64,000 nt of DNA from Irpex lacteus (Eukaryota > Basidiomycota > Agaricomycetes > Polyporales > Irpicaceae). The position numbers and the translations under genes are program-made. Below, piece after piece: positions 47,536 through 58,480 of this stretch (the stretch's first letter is position 1; each line of letters begins with the position of its first letter). The notes beneath the pieces were generated by a model. That model ran no database searches, was not told the origin of the DNA, and saw only the letters and a program-made list of their open reading frames with translations. The stretch covers positions 186,001 to 250,000 of the forward strand of contig MQVO02000001.1 in the NCBI GenBank assembly GCA_001986395.2, given 5' to 3'.

Positions 47536-48000
47536 TCAAAAGATGTATGGGAAAAGTCTGTACGGCGTCTTCTTCGCCCACTGCTCCCATTCACCCTTGA
47601 ACGTGTTTCTCAACACGACATCTTCCTTGAATGTCCTGGCAATTCCACCGTACGTGGCGGTCGCCACGATCAATCCCACAACAGCACCAATGACTCGACC
47701 GGCCGCCGTGTGCATTCCAATTTCCTTCAACCACGAGCCCGGCCCACACAAGCAGAGGACCATCCCCATAACTTGCAGAACAGCACCTGAATACGAAGGG
47801 TGACGGACGATAGAGTATGGCCCGTCCGTGATCAGACGATGGTCTTTACGGATGGAGAGCTGGAAGGTGAACTGCTTTCCGAGGTGTCGGAAGCAAATGA
47901 CGCGAATATAAGCTCCTAGGCATATCAGCGCGGCACCGATAGCGAAGGAGGGAGTCGCTCGAAGTTTCGTAATCCGTGCTATGTCGGAAATCTTGAAAGC
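47536..48000 (-). pseudogene. ICMT-like methyltransferase, copy H, 5'-truncated
   Basis: The minus strand holds an ICMT C-terminal half: RATPSFAIGAALICLGAY, GKQFTFQLSIRKDHRL, TDGPYSIVRHPSYSG, then GPGSWLKEIG and EWEQWAKKTPYRLFPYIF before the stop. The frame is open back to about 47990, but the first in-frame Met is at 47769, inside the domain, and an in-frame TGA lies just upstream of the homologous part. No N-terminal helix or TPPNPP segment is found before the transposase gene starts at 48330. The likely reading is that the 5' half was lost when the adjacent transposon inserted. A distant first exon cannot be excluded. The remaining motifs, including RHPSY, are intact. Confidence 0.65.
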
Positions 48001-48329
48001 GCATCAGGATGCAGGCGCCTCGGGTTGCCCTCGGCAGGCGTCTCCGGCAGCATCCGCAGAGATGGCGATACTGAGGTTTAATATCGGGAGCCTACGTGAT
48101 GCGGAGATAGTCCGTCCCGATCAAATGAACAGTATCCCGAGATTGTACCTTATATCTAGATGCTTCTGATCAGCGCAATCATCATCTCGACGCATCTGGT
48201 GATTAGATAGAGACTCGGGGTGCCTCGTGATCGCCGTATCATATAACTGCCCAGTTTGGCAGGCCATGTTCGACTCCCAGTTTCGCTCTCTCCTCTCGTC
48301 CCTCACCTCCGTATCCCTTCTCCGATACG

Positions 48330-51300
48330 ATGGACAAAGATATCTCAAGAGTCCAACATCACCAGTCGTCAAAGCGGAAGAAATGCAAGATATGTAAGAA
48401 ACGCTGCGATAAACGAGGTTTCAAGAAACACTATGCGGCTTGCGAAAAGAATAAGGCTGCCGATGAGAGGTGGGAGGCGCTGCAGGCAGAAGACACCAAT
48501 GAAGAATCCGAGGGGGAGAAAGAGAGTCGTCAACGCTGTAAGTCCAAATTCCCCTTTCAACGACGTCCGTACACATACTTAATTTCCTCAACTATTGTTC
48601 CAGCACGCAAACGACAACGACGTGGGACAATTAGTAGTGCGGATCCGCTGCCGAAGACACATGAAGGTACGTTTCACCCTATTGTCACATTATACATGTA
48701 AATCACGCATTCCCCCGAAGCTACTACCTCATTAGATGAGGAGCATCGTTCCCCTGGACCGCTACCTGCTCCCTCCTCCCCTCCGGTACCCAGCTCCCTC
48801 CTACCCGAACGTACGTCTTTTTATATCTTGAGCATACGACATAGTAACTATAACTTACATTTACCAGAAGGATATACTCCCGGCAACCCTCCCAGCACTC
48901 CCCATCCTTCTCCGCCTCTCTCGCCTCCCCCAACCCAACTGAACGCTTCCTCATCTTCGGCGCCGACCGCAACGAATGAGAAGCAGCCAACCCCAAACCT
49001 CGATGACATCCGGGTCGAGTACCATCCGAAATCGACGCACAAAACTACTGTGTACCCATTCGAACGGTACTGTCAAGAGCGTCCGAAGACCGACTTCGCG
49101 GCCACCCTCGACGAGCCATGGCGACCATTCGAGACCCGTGGCGATTTCGAGTTCGCTGAACTGGTGCACGAGGCTCACATGAGCCATGATGCCATCGAAC
49201 GATTACTAAAGCTCGTCCGCGATGTGCAGACAGGTGAGGCGGATCTCACTTTCAATTCTCATAGTGACCTGCGTCGAGCCTGGGACAACGCCTCTCATTT
49301 CTATCCTACGGTGTGTACATGATTTGGGACGCTATGTATCATTTGGACGAAGCCATAATATAATGTGTTAGTTCTCTCAATCCATTGTTTCAGCTGAGTA
49401 CAAGAAGGAGAACATTCAGTTCGACTTCCATCACCGCCCGCTATGGGGTTGGCTTGTATCACAAGTCGAAGATCCCAAGCTCGCCCCATACTTCCACTGG
49501 GATGCTCAGCGGCTTTACAAGTTCAACGGGATACGATGGGTGCGATTCTGGGAGGAGCCATGGGCGGCAGATATGTTCTGGCAGGCCCAAGTGAGTGAAT
49601 TGTCGCGTTAGTGCTCAATATTACTGTAACTCAATTGTACTCAGACACACATCACCGGGACGGACAAAGAGGGCAAACCTTTAGGTCTCATCATCTGGGC
49701 GGATAAAAACAAGATGTCGACGTTCGGGACGCAGAAAGCGCATCCCATCGTCGTCCGTATCTCGAACCTCGATTCTACGGTGAGAAATGGCACCGGACCA
49801 GGCGGAGGCCGCATTGTGGGTCTAGTTCCAATGGTACGTCAACTGATTCCGTGATTATATTAAGCTTACATCGTTCTGGAAGATTGAAGAAACGGCTGCT
49901 GAAAAGGGGAAGAAGCCTTACATTGACTGGAAGCACGCCATCTACCACGACGCCTTTCGTATTCTGCTCGAGCAAGTAGCGACCAATTCGCGTACGGGGT
50001 ATCGCTTGATGTGCGGAGACAACCAGGCCCGTACGATTTACCCGTTTGTGCATATCATTACAGCGGATTATGAGGAGCAGTAAGTAACCTATCTGGCCTT
50101 AAGCGTGCTATAACACACTGATCACGGTGAACTAGGTGTTTCTTTGTTCTTACACGTGGACTACATGGGCTTGCGCCGTGTCCAGTCTGCCTCGTTCCTG
50201 AAGGAGAGCTTTCGAATTTGAAGGCAAAGTATGCGGAACGCGAAGAAGACCATGCGCAGAAACTCGTGGAGAAATCAGAGGGCAAGATGTTAAAAGAAGC
50301 GAAGATCAAGCTCTTTGGCTTGCGAGCGGTGAAGGTCAGTATATTTCCCGTTATTGCATTCAGAACTGGACCTGATATAATTACGATTCCTGAGGAACGA
50401 AGTTGAATCGTTTCCAGTGCGCACTTGTGCGCTGTGCTGGCGACATGTAACTTTCATGTTCCATCCGTGGGAAACTGTTGCCTTTTATGATAACACGAAC
50501 TAGCGCCCAAAAGTGACAGAGATAGAATTCAGCCAAGGTCATTACATAAACACAATTGCATATCAGATTGGCTCAGGACTGGTTCAGCCAACTACATGCA
50601 TAAAATTGCTGATGTAATAGAACAAAAAGAGCCAGCTACCTACCATAATAGGGAGTGCGATCAAATATTGATTATGGGCGCTTATTTGGCGCTTATATAA
50701 TCATTTGCACAGTTGTGATGGGACATCAAATTGATGGTGGCCTCTGATTGGCTAATGACAACTTTGTTTAGATATGATCTATAGACTTGGGGGATCATGA
50801 ATCTCTAAGAATTATGTCATACTGATTACTAGATCTTGCACAAAATGACAATCAATGTTAGATCTAGACAGATCTAGCATAGATCTTCAGATATCTCTTG
50901 AACCCTTGTATGGATTCATACAAAATTTAAACATAGCAATCTAGAACATGAGAAGTATGCTTGGGTAGAATTTGATGTCAATCAAACAATGTCTAAATAT
51001 GGTAATATATGAAATATCACAAAATATAGCTGAGAGACTTATTGATAATCACTTAAGTGCTATTCAATTTAATGAACTAGTGTATATTGAATTATTGATC
51101 AGTGGTCTGTAGTATACTTTGATTTGCTGACTATTTTTCTGAATTAAAGCAAGTATCATTTGAATCTGAAAAGAATTTTCCTTGGGTAGCATTTGAATTG
51201 GGCACTTTACAAATAATGTAATACAAATGAGGCTGATTCATAGACAGGCAATGTTTGAGGTGTCTATCTATGCTTTAGCCTTGTTATGCTTACATTAGTT

Positions 51301-53678
51301 CAAACATAGCTCAAATCATATTAGACTTGATTGCAATATTCTTAATATAAATGAATGCTTTTTGTGTACAGTTAATATAAGCTTATTGAAGCAGTCTCAG
51401 ACATGTACTTAGATAGTAAGCCAAGTAAATTTGAAAGTATTACCTGACTGTATGTTTGTTACCCAAGTACATAATAAAACAAAATATAATTTACTAATAA
51501 TAGAACTTATAATGTTACTTGTAACTTTAATTTATATCTATAGTAAGATAGAGCATTTAACTAGGATGAGCATGAGATTGTAATGAAGATAAGTAGTATC
51601 ACCTACTTGGGCAATAAAACATGTTAACCAAATTCAACTTGTTGAGAATCCAAGAGATAGATTATTTTTATTTGGTTTCAAGTGTAATCAATATTAGATA
51701 GAAACATACCACTAGATATCTGAATTTTGCAGAGTCAATTCTAGTATCTATATAAGTATTATAAATACTGAAATTTATCTTATTGTATTTGAAAATATAG
51801 AACCAATTCAATACTCAAAATTGTATTTTGCCGCTTGCTGGCCTACTTACAATGAGTTATAATTTCACATGATGAGTTTCAGGAATCGTATCCTGCCGCT
51901 TGCCGGCCTGCTCCACACAAGTTGCTACAGAATGCAATGTGGGACGTGATGCGCACCAATATCTACAAAGCGCTATCATTCGATCGCCTGCATGCATATC
52001 TACTAGGCATCTTCCTTCACGTATTTCGGATCCTCAAGTTGATAATCGCAAAGCTGAGCCGTAAAGCTCAGGCACTTGTCGACAAAAAGTAAGTCTCGTA
52101 TGATAAACAAGAACCCTACGTATCAGCTGAACCATCGGTTAGCCTGGAGTCCGTTCCCTCTTGGCCGGGCCTCACTCGCTTTAATTCGCTCACCAGCACG
52201 GATTTCAACGACGGGGGTAAATGGGCTGATATGTCAAAGGTACGATGTTTGTTTATTAAATCAGCGGGTATCTCTCATGCTATGTATCCATTCAGATCAT
52301 CATTCCGTGCTCTTATAGCATCTTCTCCGCAACATCGCTCGGATACAAGTTACTTAAGGTCATGCGCAAGTACATCGAGTGCGACACCTATGCCTCGCTT
52401 TCCGTACAGACCGACGATACATTGGTAGACTACGACTCAACTATCCAGCAATTTGGGATTCGACTGGCGGTACGTTTTAATCCTCACCTGTAGTTTGTCC
52501 ATCTCTGAGCTTATTTTAATCAGGAATATAGCGAACGCTGCGTCGACGGTGATGAAGACGTGAAGTTTGACAAGGACTGGGACGGGATTATCAAAGTCCA
52601 CTCACATTTACATGCAACACGGGATGTACGACTTAAAGGTTCCATGGCGAACATGGACACAAAGTCGTCCGAGAAGCTCCACGGCCCTCTTCGTAAGGCG
52701 TATCAGATGCAGACCAACTTCAAAAACATCGAGGGACAGGTGAGTATTAGCTACCTTTGCAGCCTATCTGCGAATTGTTCTAATATAACACACAGCTTGG
52801 TCGTCTCGACGACTATTCAATGGTCGCTTGCGATATTCGCAGCAATATCACAGCACGGGAGGAGTACATGAACTCGCAGAAGGCGGCTGAAAAGTTGATG
52901 AAGAAACACAAGGATCGTATCACCCAGTTCAACCACGTATACCTCGGTTCCCCCTCCAACGATTCAGTCAGCATCTACGCCCTTACCGTAACTCACCAAC
53001 TGGACCCGGCTTTCCGTGGATTTCAAACAAAGCTGACAACCTGTGTCCGGGACTTGGTAAGCCGTGTGGATGATGCCGATCGTCTCGCTACGTCCGAGCG
53101 AATTGCCACCCGAGATGTCCATGTGCAAGCCACAGATCAAGTAAGCTAACGCATGTATATGATCTGGACTCTACTAATCGTCTACGTGTACTTCATAACA
53201 GGTGTTGGAGTATTGCTTGCTACGAGTTCAGTACGAGTCAGGAGTAACCTGGCGTGAAGAGTCAGACCTTCTGCGTTGCTCTGCACTGTTCCATGGTAAA
53301 CCGCGCTATGATTGTGTTATCATAGAGCATGCCTCTCGTCTCATGTTCTGCCAGCTGATCTGCGTTTTCACCTACAAGTTCCGAGATGCTACATGCGGCT
53401 TAGCTTTGGTTCTTCCATTCGACCTCACTCCCAATCTTCCTGGAGCGAAACGGCAGATTGACCGCGATCTAGGTCTTTGTCGTGTCAAGGAGCGTAGTCG
53501 CGCTGATTCCATCATCATATCGGTACGAGCTATCAAGAGGGGAGCGTTGGTAGTATCAGACTCCAGCCGAGTACATGAGCGATTAGTGGTGGATACGTTG
53601 GACGGAGATATGTTCCTTCGGTGCATCGACCTCTTCCCTGATCGCGACATGGCTGCTCAAATACGATTGGGACTGTAA
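48330..53678 (+). CDS. Plavaka-type transposase gene, interrupted in an intron by a second element
   Basis: Transposase of the fungal Plavaka group (CACTA/KDZ-like DNA transposons). About a dozen exons. The N-terminus MDKDISRVQ leads to a Cys/His cluster CKICKKRCDKRGFKKHY and a Ser/Pro-rich linker. The core reads FHWDAQRLYKFNGIRWVRFW, WADKNKMSTFGTQKAHPIVV, GPGGGRIVGLVPM, ITADYEEQ and LTRGLHGLAPCPVCLVPEG, then GLRAVK, NAMWDVMRTNIYKALSFDRL, KLHGPLRKAYQMQTN, and near the end VLEYCLLRVQYES and FHGKPRYDCVI. These match Plavaka proteins in order. The intron after GLRAVK (50335-51930) is 1596 bases because another element sits in it; without that element it would be about 55 bases. Every exon I joined is open, so the gene may still work. 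Confidence 0.82.
50382..51922 (+). mobile_element. non-autonomous Helitron2/Helentron-like element inside a transposase intron
   Basis: About 1.54 kb of strongly AT-rich sequence without open frames, bounded by a 12-base inverted repeat: TACGATTCCTGA at 50382-50393 and TCAGGAATCGTA at 51879-51890. The right copy is not terminal; it is followed by a GC-rich hairpin (GCCG-CTTGC-CGGC, 51895-51907) and a tail ending CACACAAGT. One inverted repeat at the 5' end and its partner set inside a 3' hairpin is the asymmetric arrangement known for Helitron2/Helentron elements. Removing it restores a normal 55-base intron, GTCAGT...GCTACAG, with T on both sides of the joint, the T|T target such elements prefer. 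A degenerate internal copy of the 3' motif lies at 51814-51844. End points may be off by one base. Confidence 0.65.
51879..51922 (+). repeat. 3'-terminal motif of the Helitron2-like family, copy 1
   Basis: Inverted-repeat arm, hairpin and tail. The first 35 bases (51879-51913) match the reverse complement of 54258-54292 with one mismatch, and the tail CACACAAGT matches after a one-base indel. Confidence 0.75.
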
Positions 53679-54250
53679 ATTGTAGCTCACTGCGAATTAC
53701 TCAATATGGCCGTGGGTTCAAGCACGATATTTGTGTCAAAGCTGCGTTTGTGCAAAATTAAGATAGGTATGTTATTACTATCTAATCTTGGCGCTCGAGG
53801 GATGGACTGAATTATGCACCTTCTTCCCTCACTCCATCGAGCATTACATGCCTACTGACGCAACGCATTACAAGGCGTGTTCACGGTACTTGTAAGATAT
53901 CAATGGGACATGAAGAAGCCATCCCAGGAAGCTGAGGTGCGGTTCTGGATCGGTCTTTTCCTTGTCAATGGCTGATGTTATGGTGCGCACTCACTCCATT
54001 TTACATAGGGCGAGGGTCCAACCCGCTTGTGTTTAAGTAAGCTGACTTAAACGTGCAGATAGCACTTTCACGCATAGGTACCACGCACATAGCGGCGTGG
54101 ACCTGACCCTCAAACGATGGTCAGGATGATGCGGCCACGTAACTACTAGTAGCATCACCGACCGCGCTCGTGCGATCCAGCGTATACAAATGCCCATGTG
54201 GTGCGTATAAATTCAACCTTCTTGCCTCATTGTGGCTGATCAGCATTAGA
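53679..54250. other. spacer between transposase gene and helicase element
   Basis: No open frame of note. It may contain the right end of the Plavaka element, but I could not find a convincing terminal inverted repeat. Confidence 0.4.
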
Positions 54251-54292
54251 CTTGTGTGAGCAGGCCGGCAAGCGGCAGGTTACGATTCCTGA
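54251..54292 (-). repeat. 3'-terminal motif of the Helitron2-like family, copy 2
   Basis: Inverse orientation to copy 1, with the same hairpin GCCG-GCAAG-CGGC at 54264-54276. It lies just beyond the stop codon of the minus-strand helicase gene, where that element's 3' end is expected. Confidence 0.7.
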
Positions 54293-57200
54293 GATGTTAC
54301 TTTCATTGGCTTTGATCGTATAAAGTATATATTGCTGTACTATATTTTCGAGCATGCTTAGCGGTAAAAAACATATCAGGGCTTACATTAGAGATGTTCC
54401 CTTCATATATACATATACTTCCTGTTTCTATTCCATCGTGATACCATATGCTACCATCACTGGCAACAACACGTGATGTGAAATGCCTACTGCCTTCATA
54501 TATTATTCCAATTAGTTTATACACTTTACTATCTACGTTAATAAAATGATGTAAATGAATGTGTATATTGTCCTCTATGTATAGTGTGATAAACCATGGT
54601 GGTGTCTGTATGTGTTTTATAGTTTGCAATGTAGTGCTACATATATTACACAGTCTTCTTGATTTCTGTGTGAACAAAGCTTTCATCCAAGTTGAAGCAG
54701 TTTGTCCATTGTATGAGCCTTGTCTTTTTACTTTTCTATTCCACTGTTCTATAGTGCAATACCATGATATTGTGTTTACATTTGATGTACTTGATACATT
54801 TCTTTTGCAGTTTTCACAGTACCTATAGCAAATGATTTCATTTCTCGTAGTTTTCAGCATGAACTCACACAACTCCCTTACATCGTTTCCTAGGCCTGTG
54901 TCATTAAATACTGTAGGATGGTTCAATGCCATGTGATGTTGCAGCCTATCTCGGACTTTGTCTTTATCTAAAATCACCATATCTTGATATAGCTTTTGAA
55001 GATAAGAGTTACTAGTTTGTACATTAGTGTCCCATCTCTGTTGGTGTTCTCTCATATCGTGCATTAAGATCGTAATCAAGCTGTCAAAGGCACAACTCAA
55101 AGTACCACCGTTCCAAACTAATCCAACCGGTGATATCATATTGCTGCTACAAGTATCATTAGATAGATATGTGCGTGGACTATTGTGTTTTTGACGTTTT
55201 GATGTTATCACAGCGGTATCATTTATTGACTGGAACGGATTATTTCTCTTTATTATTCGACGAGGCTGTACATCTGATACAGTGTTTAATTTCACTGTAC
55301 CTTGTGCAGGAATATAGTTAGGAGGAAGTTTTGGTGGTTTCTTTTGTGCTGTTGTATTTTTGTCTGTGTCTTTGTGATTCTCATCTTTTTTCTTCTGTTT
55401 TCTATCTTGACTGATTATCCTCCATGCACTCTCATCAAAAGCATCAGGAATATTGAATTCATTATTGTCACTCCATTGTAAAGCCTTTGGCATTGACCTT
55501 GGTATATATTTTACTCCCTTTTTATACCGATATGATGCAATTAGCAGATTTCTCGTTGAGCCTCCTACGCCTGGTAGTAACTTACTCTCATGTCGTATCT
55601 TTGTTATTTCATCCAACAATTCTAGCTCACGGAATTCTTGACGAAGATATCCTGATATACCACCTGTGAGATGCTTATCGGTAAAGTTTTGAGTGATTAA
55701 AGTACCATGATATGTTGACCCTCTTGATAAGCATGTATATATTGCCTGATGGCTTCTGCAATTATGAATATCTATTACATTGTACTTACGAGTTCGTCCT
55801 TGAGACGCATAGTCTGTCATAGCAAAGTTCAAAATAATAGGCACTTGAGTCCGGCTAATCGTTTGAGTCTTGTTACCAGGTATCTTGCATGCTATATTTA
55901 TTGCCTCAGCTGTGATAGGAACAACGTTATCCTCCAAACCCTTCAATTTAATTGGTACTGGAGGTGAAGTCAATTTCACAAATACAATTTCTAATGCATC
56001 ATGTCTATCATCAATAGTACGTGATTTCCATCCAACGACAATACCCTCAGCTCCATTGGTCACTCCACATTCAGTCGCTTTGTTTTTTTTAATCATTACT
56101 GGCATACCTAGACATATGGAAAGTTTTCCGCTGTGGTTATGAGTAGAGCTAGGTGGTAAACTCCAAAACATCAGTTGATCGAGATAAGACAGCCTGTCTG
56201 TGTTTCGCTTTGGATCAATTTTTTTAGACCTTTTACGTCGGCCTGTTTTGTTTTCGTCAGCTTTTGAAGTGTATCGATCTACAGAATAGAATATTTTCAG
56301 AGGCTGATTAACTTCTTGTGCAAACCGAACAGCACCACGTTCGTTGAATTTATCTCTAGTTGCATTATATGATGTGATCACAGATACATTACGAAAGTTG
56401 GCATCACTCCATTTGGGGCTTGATAAATTCTGACCAGCAATACGAGTCCGCAAAAACTTTATGTCTTCCTTTGTACAAGACTTGTATCTTAAATTTTCTA
56501 ACAATCTTCGAAATCTTCCATCTTCTGGTGTCTGTGATTTCTGTCTCATATTTTGCCTCAATATGACTACTGTTGTAAACTGATGCCATATAGCCTTACC
56601 TAAGGAGGCTTCTTGCGATTTGTATGAATGAGTTGAATGTGCAACTGAGCTAATTTCTCCTGAATACAATGCCTTACTAGCATCTACAGGAGGCAATTGA
56701 GCAAAGTCACCTGCAACTATCATATTTTTACCACCAAAAGGTTCCGAATCATTTCCAACAGCTAGACACATTTGTTTACTAATATTATAGAGATTGTGAC
56801 AGTCTACCATTGATATCTCATCCATGAAGATATAATCCACGTTTCGTAAATTGTTTTGTACATCTCCCATAGAGCCTAATGTATCATTTTTCTCTCTGTA
56901 AGGGTTTATACCTAAAATAGAATGATAAGTAGACCCTCCAATTAGAGATGCAGCAGAACCAGTAGGAGCCATGCACATAAAACGATGTAGTTCATCTCGT
57001 TTGGTGAAAAACTCGATTAATGCTTTGATAACTTGAGATTTACCTGTTCCTGCCATACCACCTAGATACATCTTCAATTGCGATGGATTATCAACAGTCG
57101 CATGGTTTGCGATGATTTTAAAAGCACGTGCTTGCTCTGTGTTAAGTGTGAACTCTTCAATAATGTTGTCTATGAACTTTATGTCGTTTGTATTGCTTGG

Positions 57201-58480
57201 TTTGAATGTGCGCTCAAAATATGACTGATCAATGATTTTAACACTATTTGGAGTCATACTGGATTTGAATTGTTTCTTTTTTGCATTGTTAGCCTGACCT
57301 TGTCTCTGATGTAGCAACTGTTCCTTTTCTTGTGTTAGTAGGGATTGCCAATAATGTGCAGATTGTTGAGGTTCGTTTACCGTTTGGAATTCATGTATAG
57401 CTGGTGTGACAGTGGTAGCTGGTATGGAAGCATGTAACATATTATTTCTTTGTAAGATATCATCTGCTTCAATCATCTTTTCAATCTGATGTTTTGCTGA
57501 TCTGTCATTTTTCACTATATCCATCCATTCATCATCTTCTCCTATATTCATATCATGCAGTTTTCTTGTGTATGCAATATCTTCATCTATTCCCTCTAAA
57601 GTGTCTTCATCTAATTCCTCTGGCCAGGTAGTATCAAGTCCAGCTCTTTGCTTTCTTTGAGAAGAATAATCATCACGTGCATCCCTGCATTCATATCGCA
57701 GATGAAAGAAGTCCATTATTTGTATTTGTCTGTCTGTAAAAATGTGGGACTCAAATTTATCACTCCAGGATACATCTACTTCCTTTAATTCTAAGCCTGA
57801 CCTCCAAGGTTTGAAAAATGTTAACATTGTCAAGCAATAGTCCTCTCGATTACCTTTATCACGACGTGGAAGAAGTCCCCCTATAAAATTAGGTACATGA
57901 GCAAATCTTTCCTCTACAAGTTTAACTTTATAGCTATCATGATGTGGATGTTGCTTTAAAAATGGTGCATAAGTGTGATAGTCATTAGAAACTTGGTCGG
58001 TTTGGTTTACTGAGCCATCATTATCGGACGTGGAGATATTTTCATTGTCTGAACTATATGAGTCTGTTTCGCTTTCACTATCTTCATTGTTCTCGGTTTC
58101 ACTTTCATCATCTTCATCATTTTCCATTTCTTCTTCATACCATTGTCTTGTCTCAACATACTCTTCTGAATAACTATCATGTTGTTTGTCTATTGATGAT
58201 TGCACATTTGGTAATTGTCTCCAATGAGCGACTTGCATCTCTGAGAGGTATATATCCAATACTCGTAAATGTGCACAATGCTTCAACGGTTCCCAACTAG
58301 TAGTTCCATCATGCCACTCTAAGTTAAATAGAACTCGTAATTGACCATTATGCGGATCACGTATCCATTTATGATCGCACATTTTAGTAACTATGGATTC
58401 GTCTTCAGGAATGTGCTTTGGTTTACTTTTACTCTGCGTGTGACGGGTCTTGGACTTCAAACGGGTCGAATTCTGTAAGT
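54251..58480 (-). mobile_element. Helitron-like element, autonomous type but 5'-incomplete
   Basis: AT-rich block, distinct from its GC-richer flanks, holding the helicase gene and ending at its 3' side in the terminal motif shared with the insert at 50.4 kb. No HUH replication-initiator domain and no 5' arm (TCAGGAATCGTA on the plus strand) were found near 58.4-59 kb, where Ty3/gypsy sequence begins. The 5' part therefore appears missing, replaced or displaced. The right boundary is set by the base-composition shift and is approximate. Confidence 0.6.

Noticed and set aside
51879..51922. Reading these bases as transposase coding sequence after an acceptor at 51881-51882
   Set aside because: It would add about a dozen residues not found in the family; the acceptor at 51929-51930 gives the expected GLRAVK-NAMWDV join and leaves the motif inside the inserted element.
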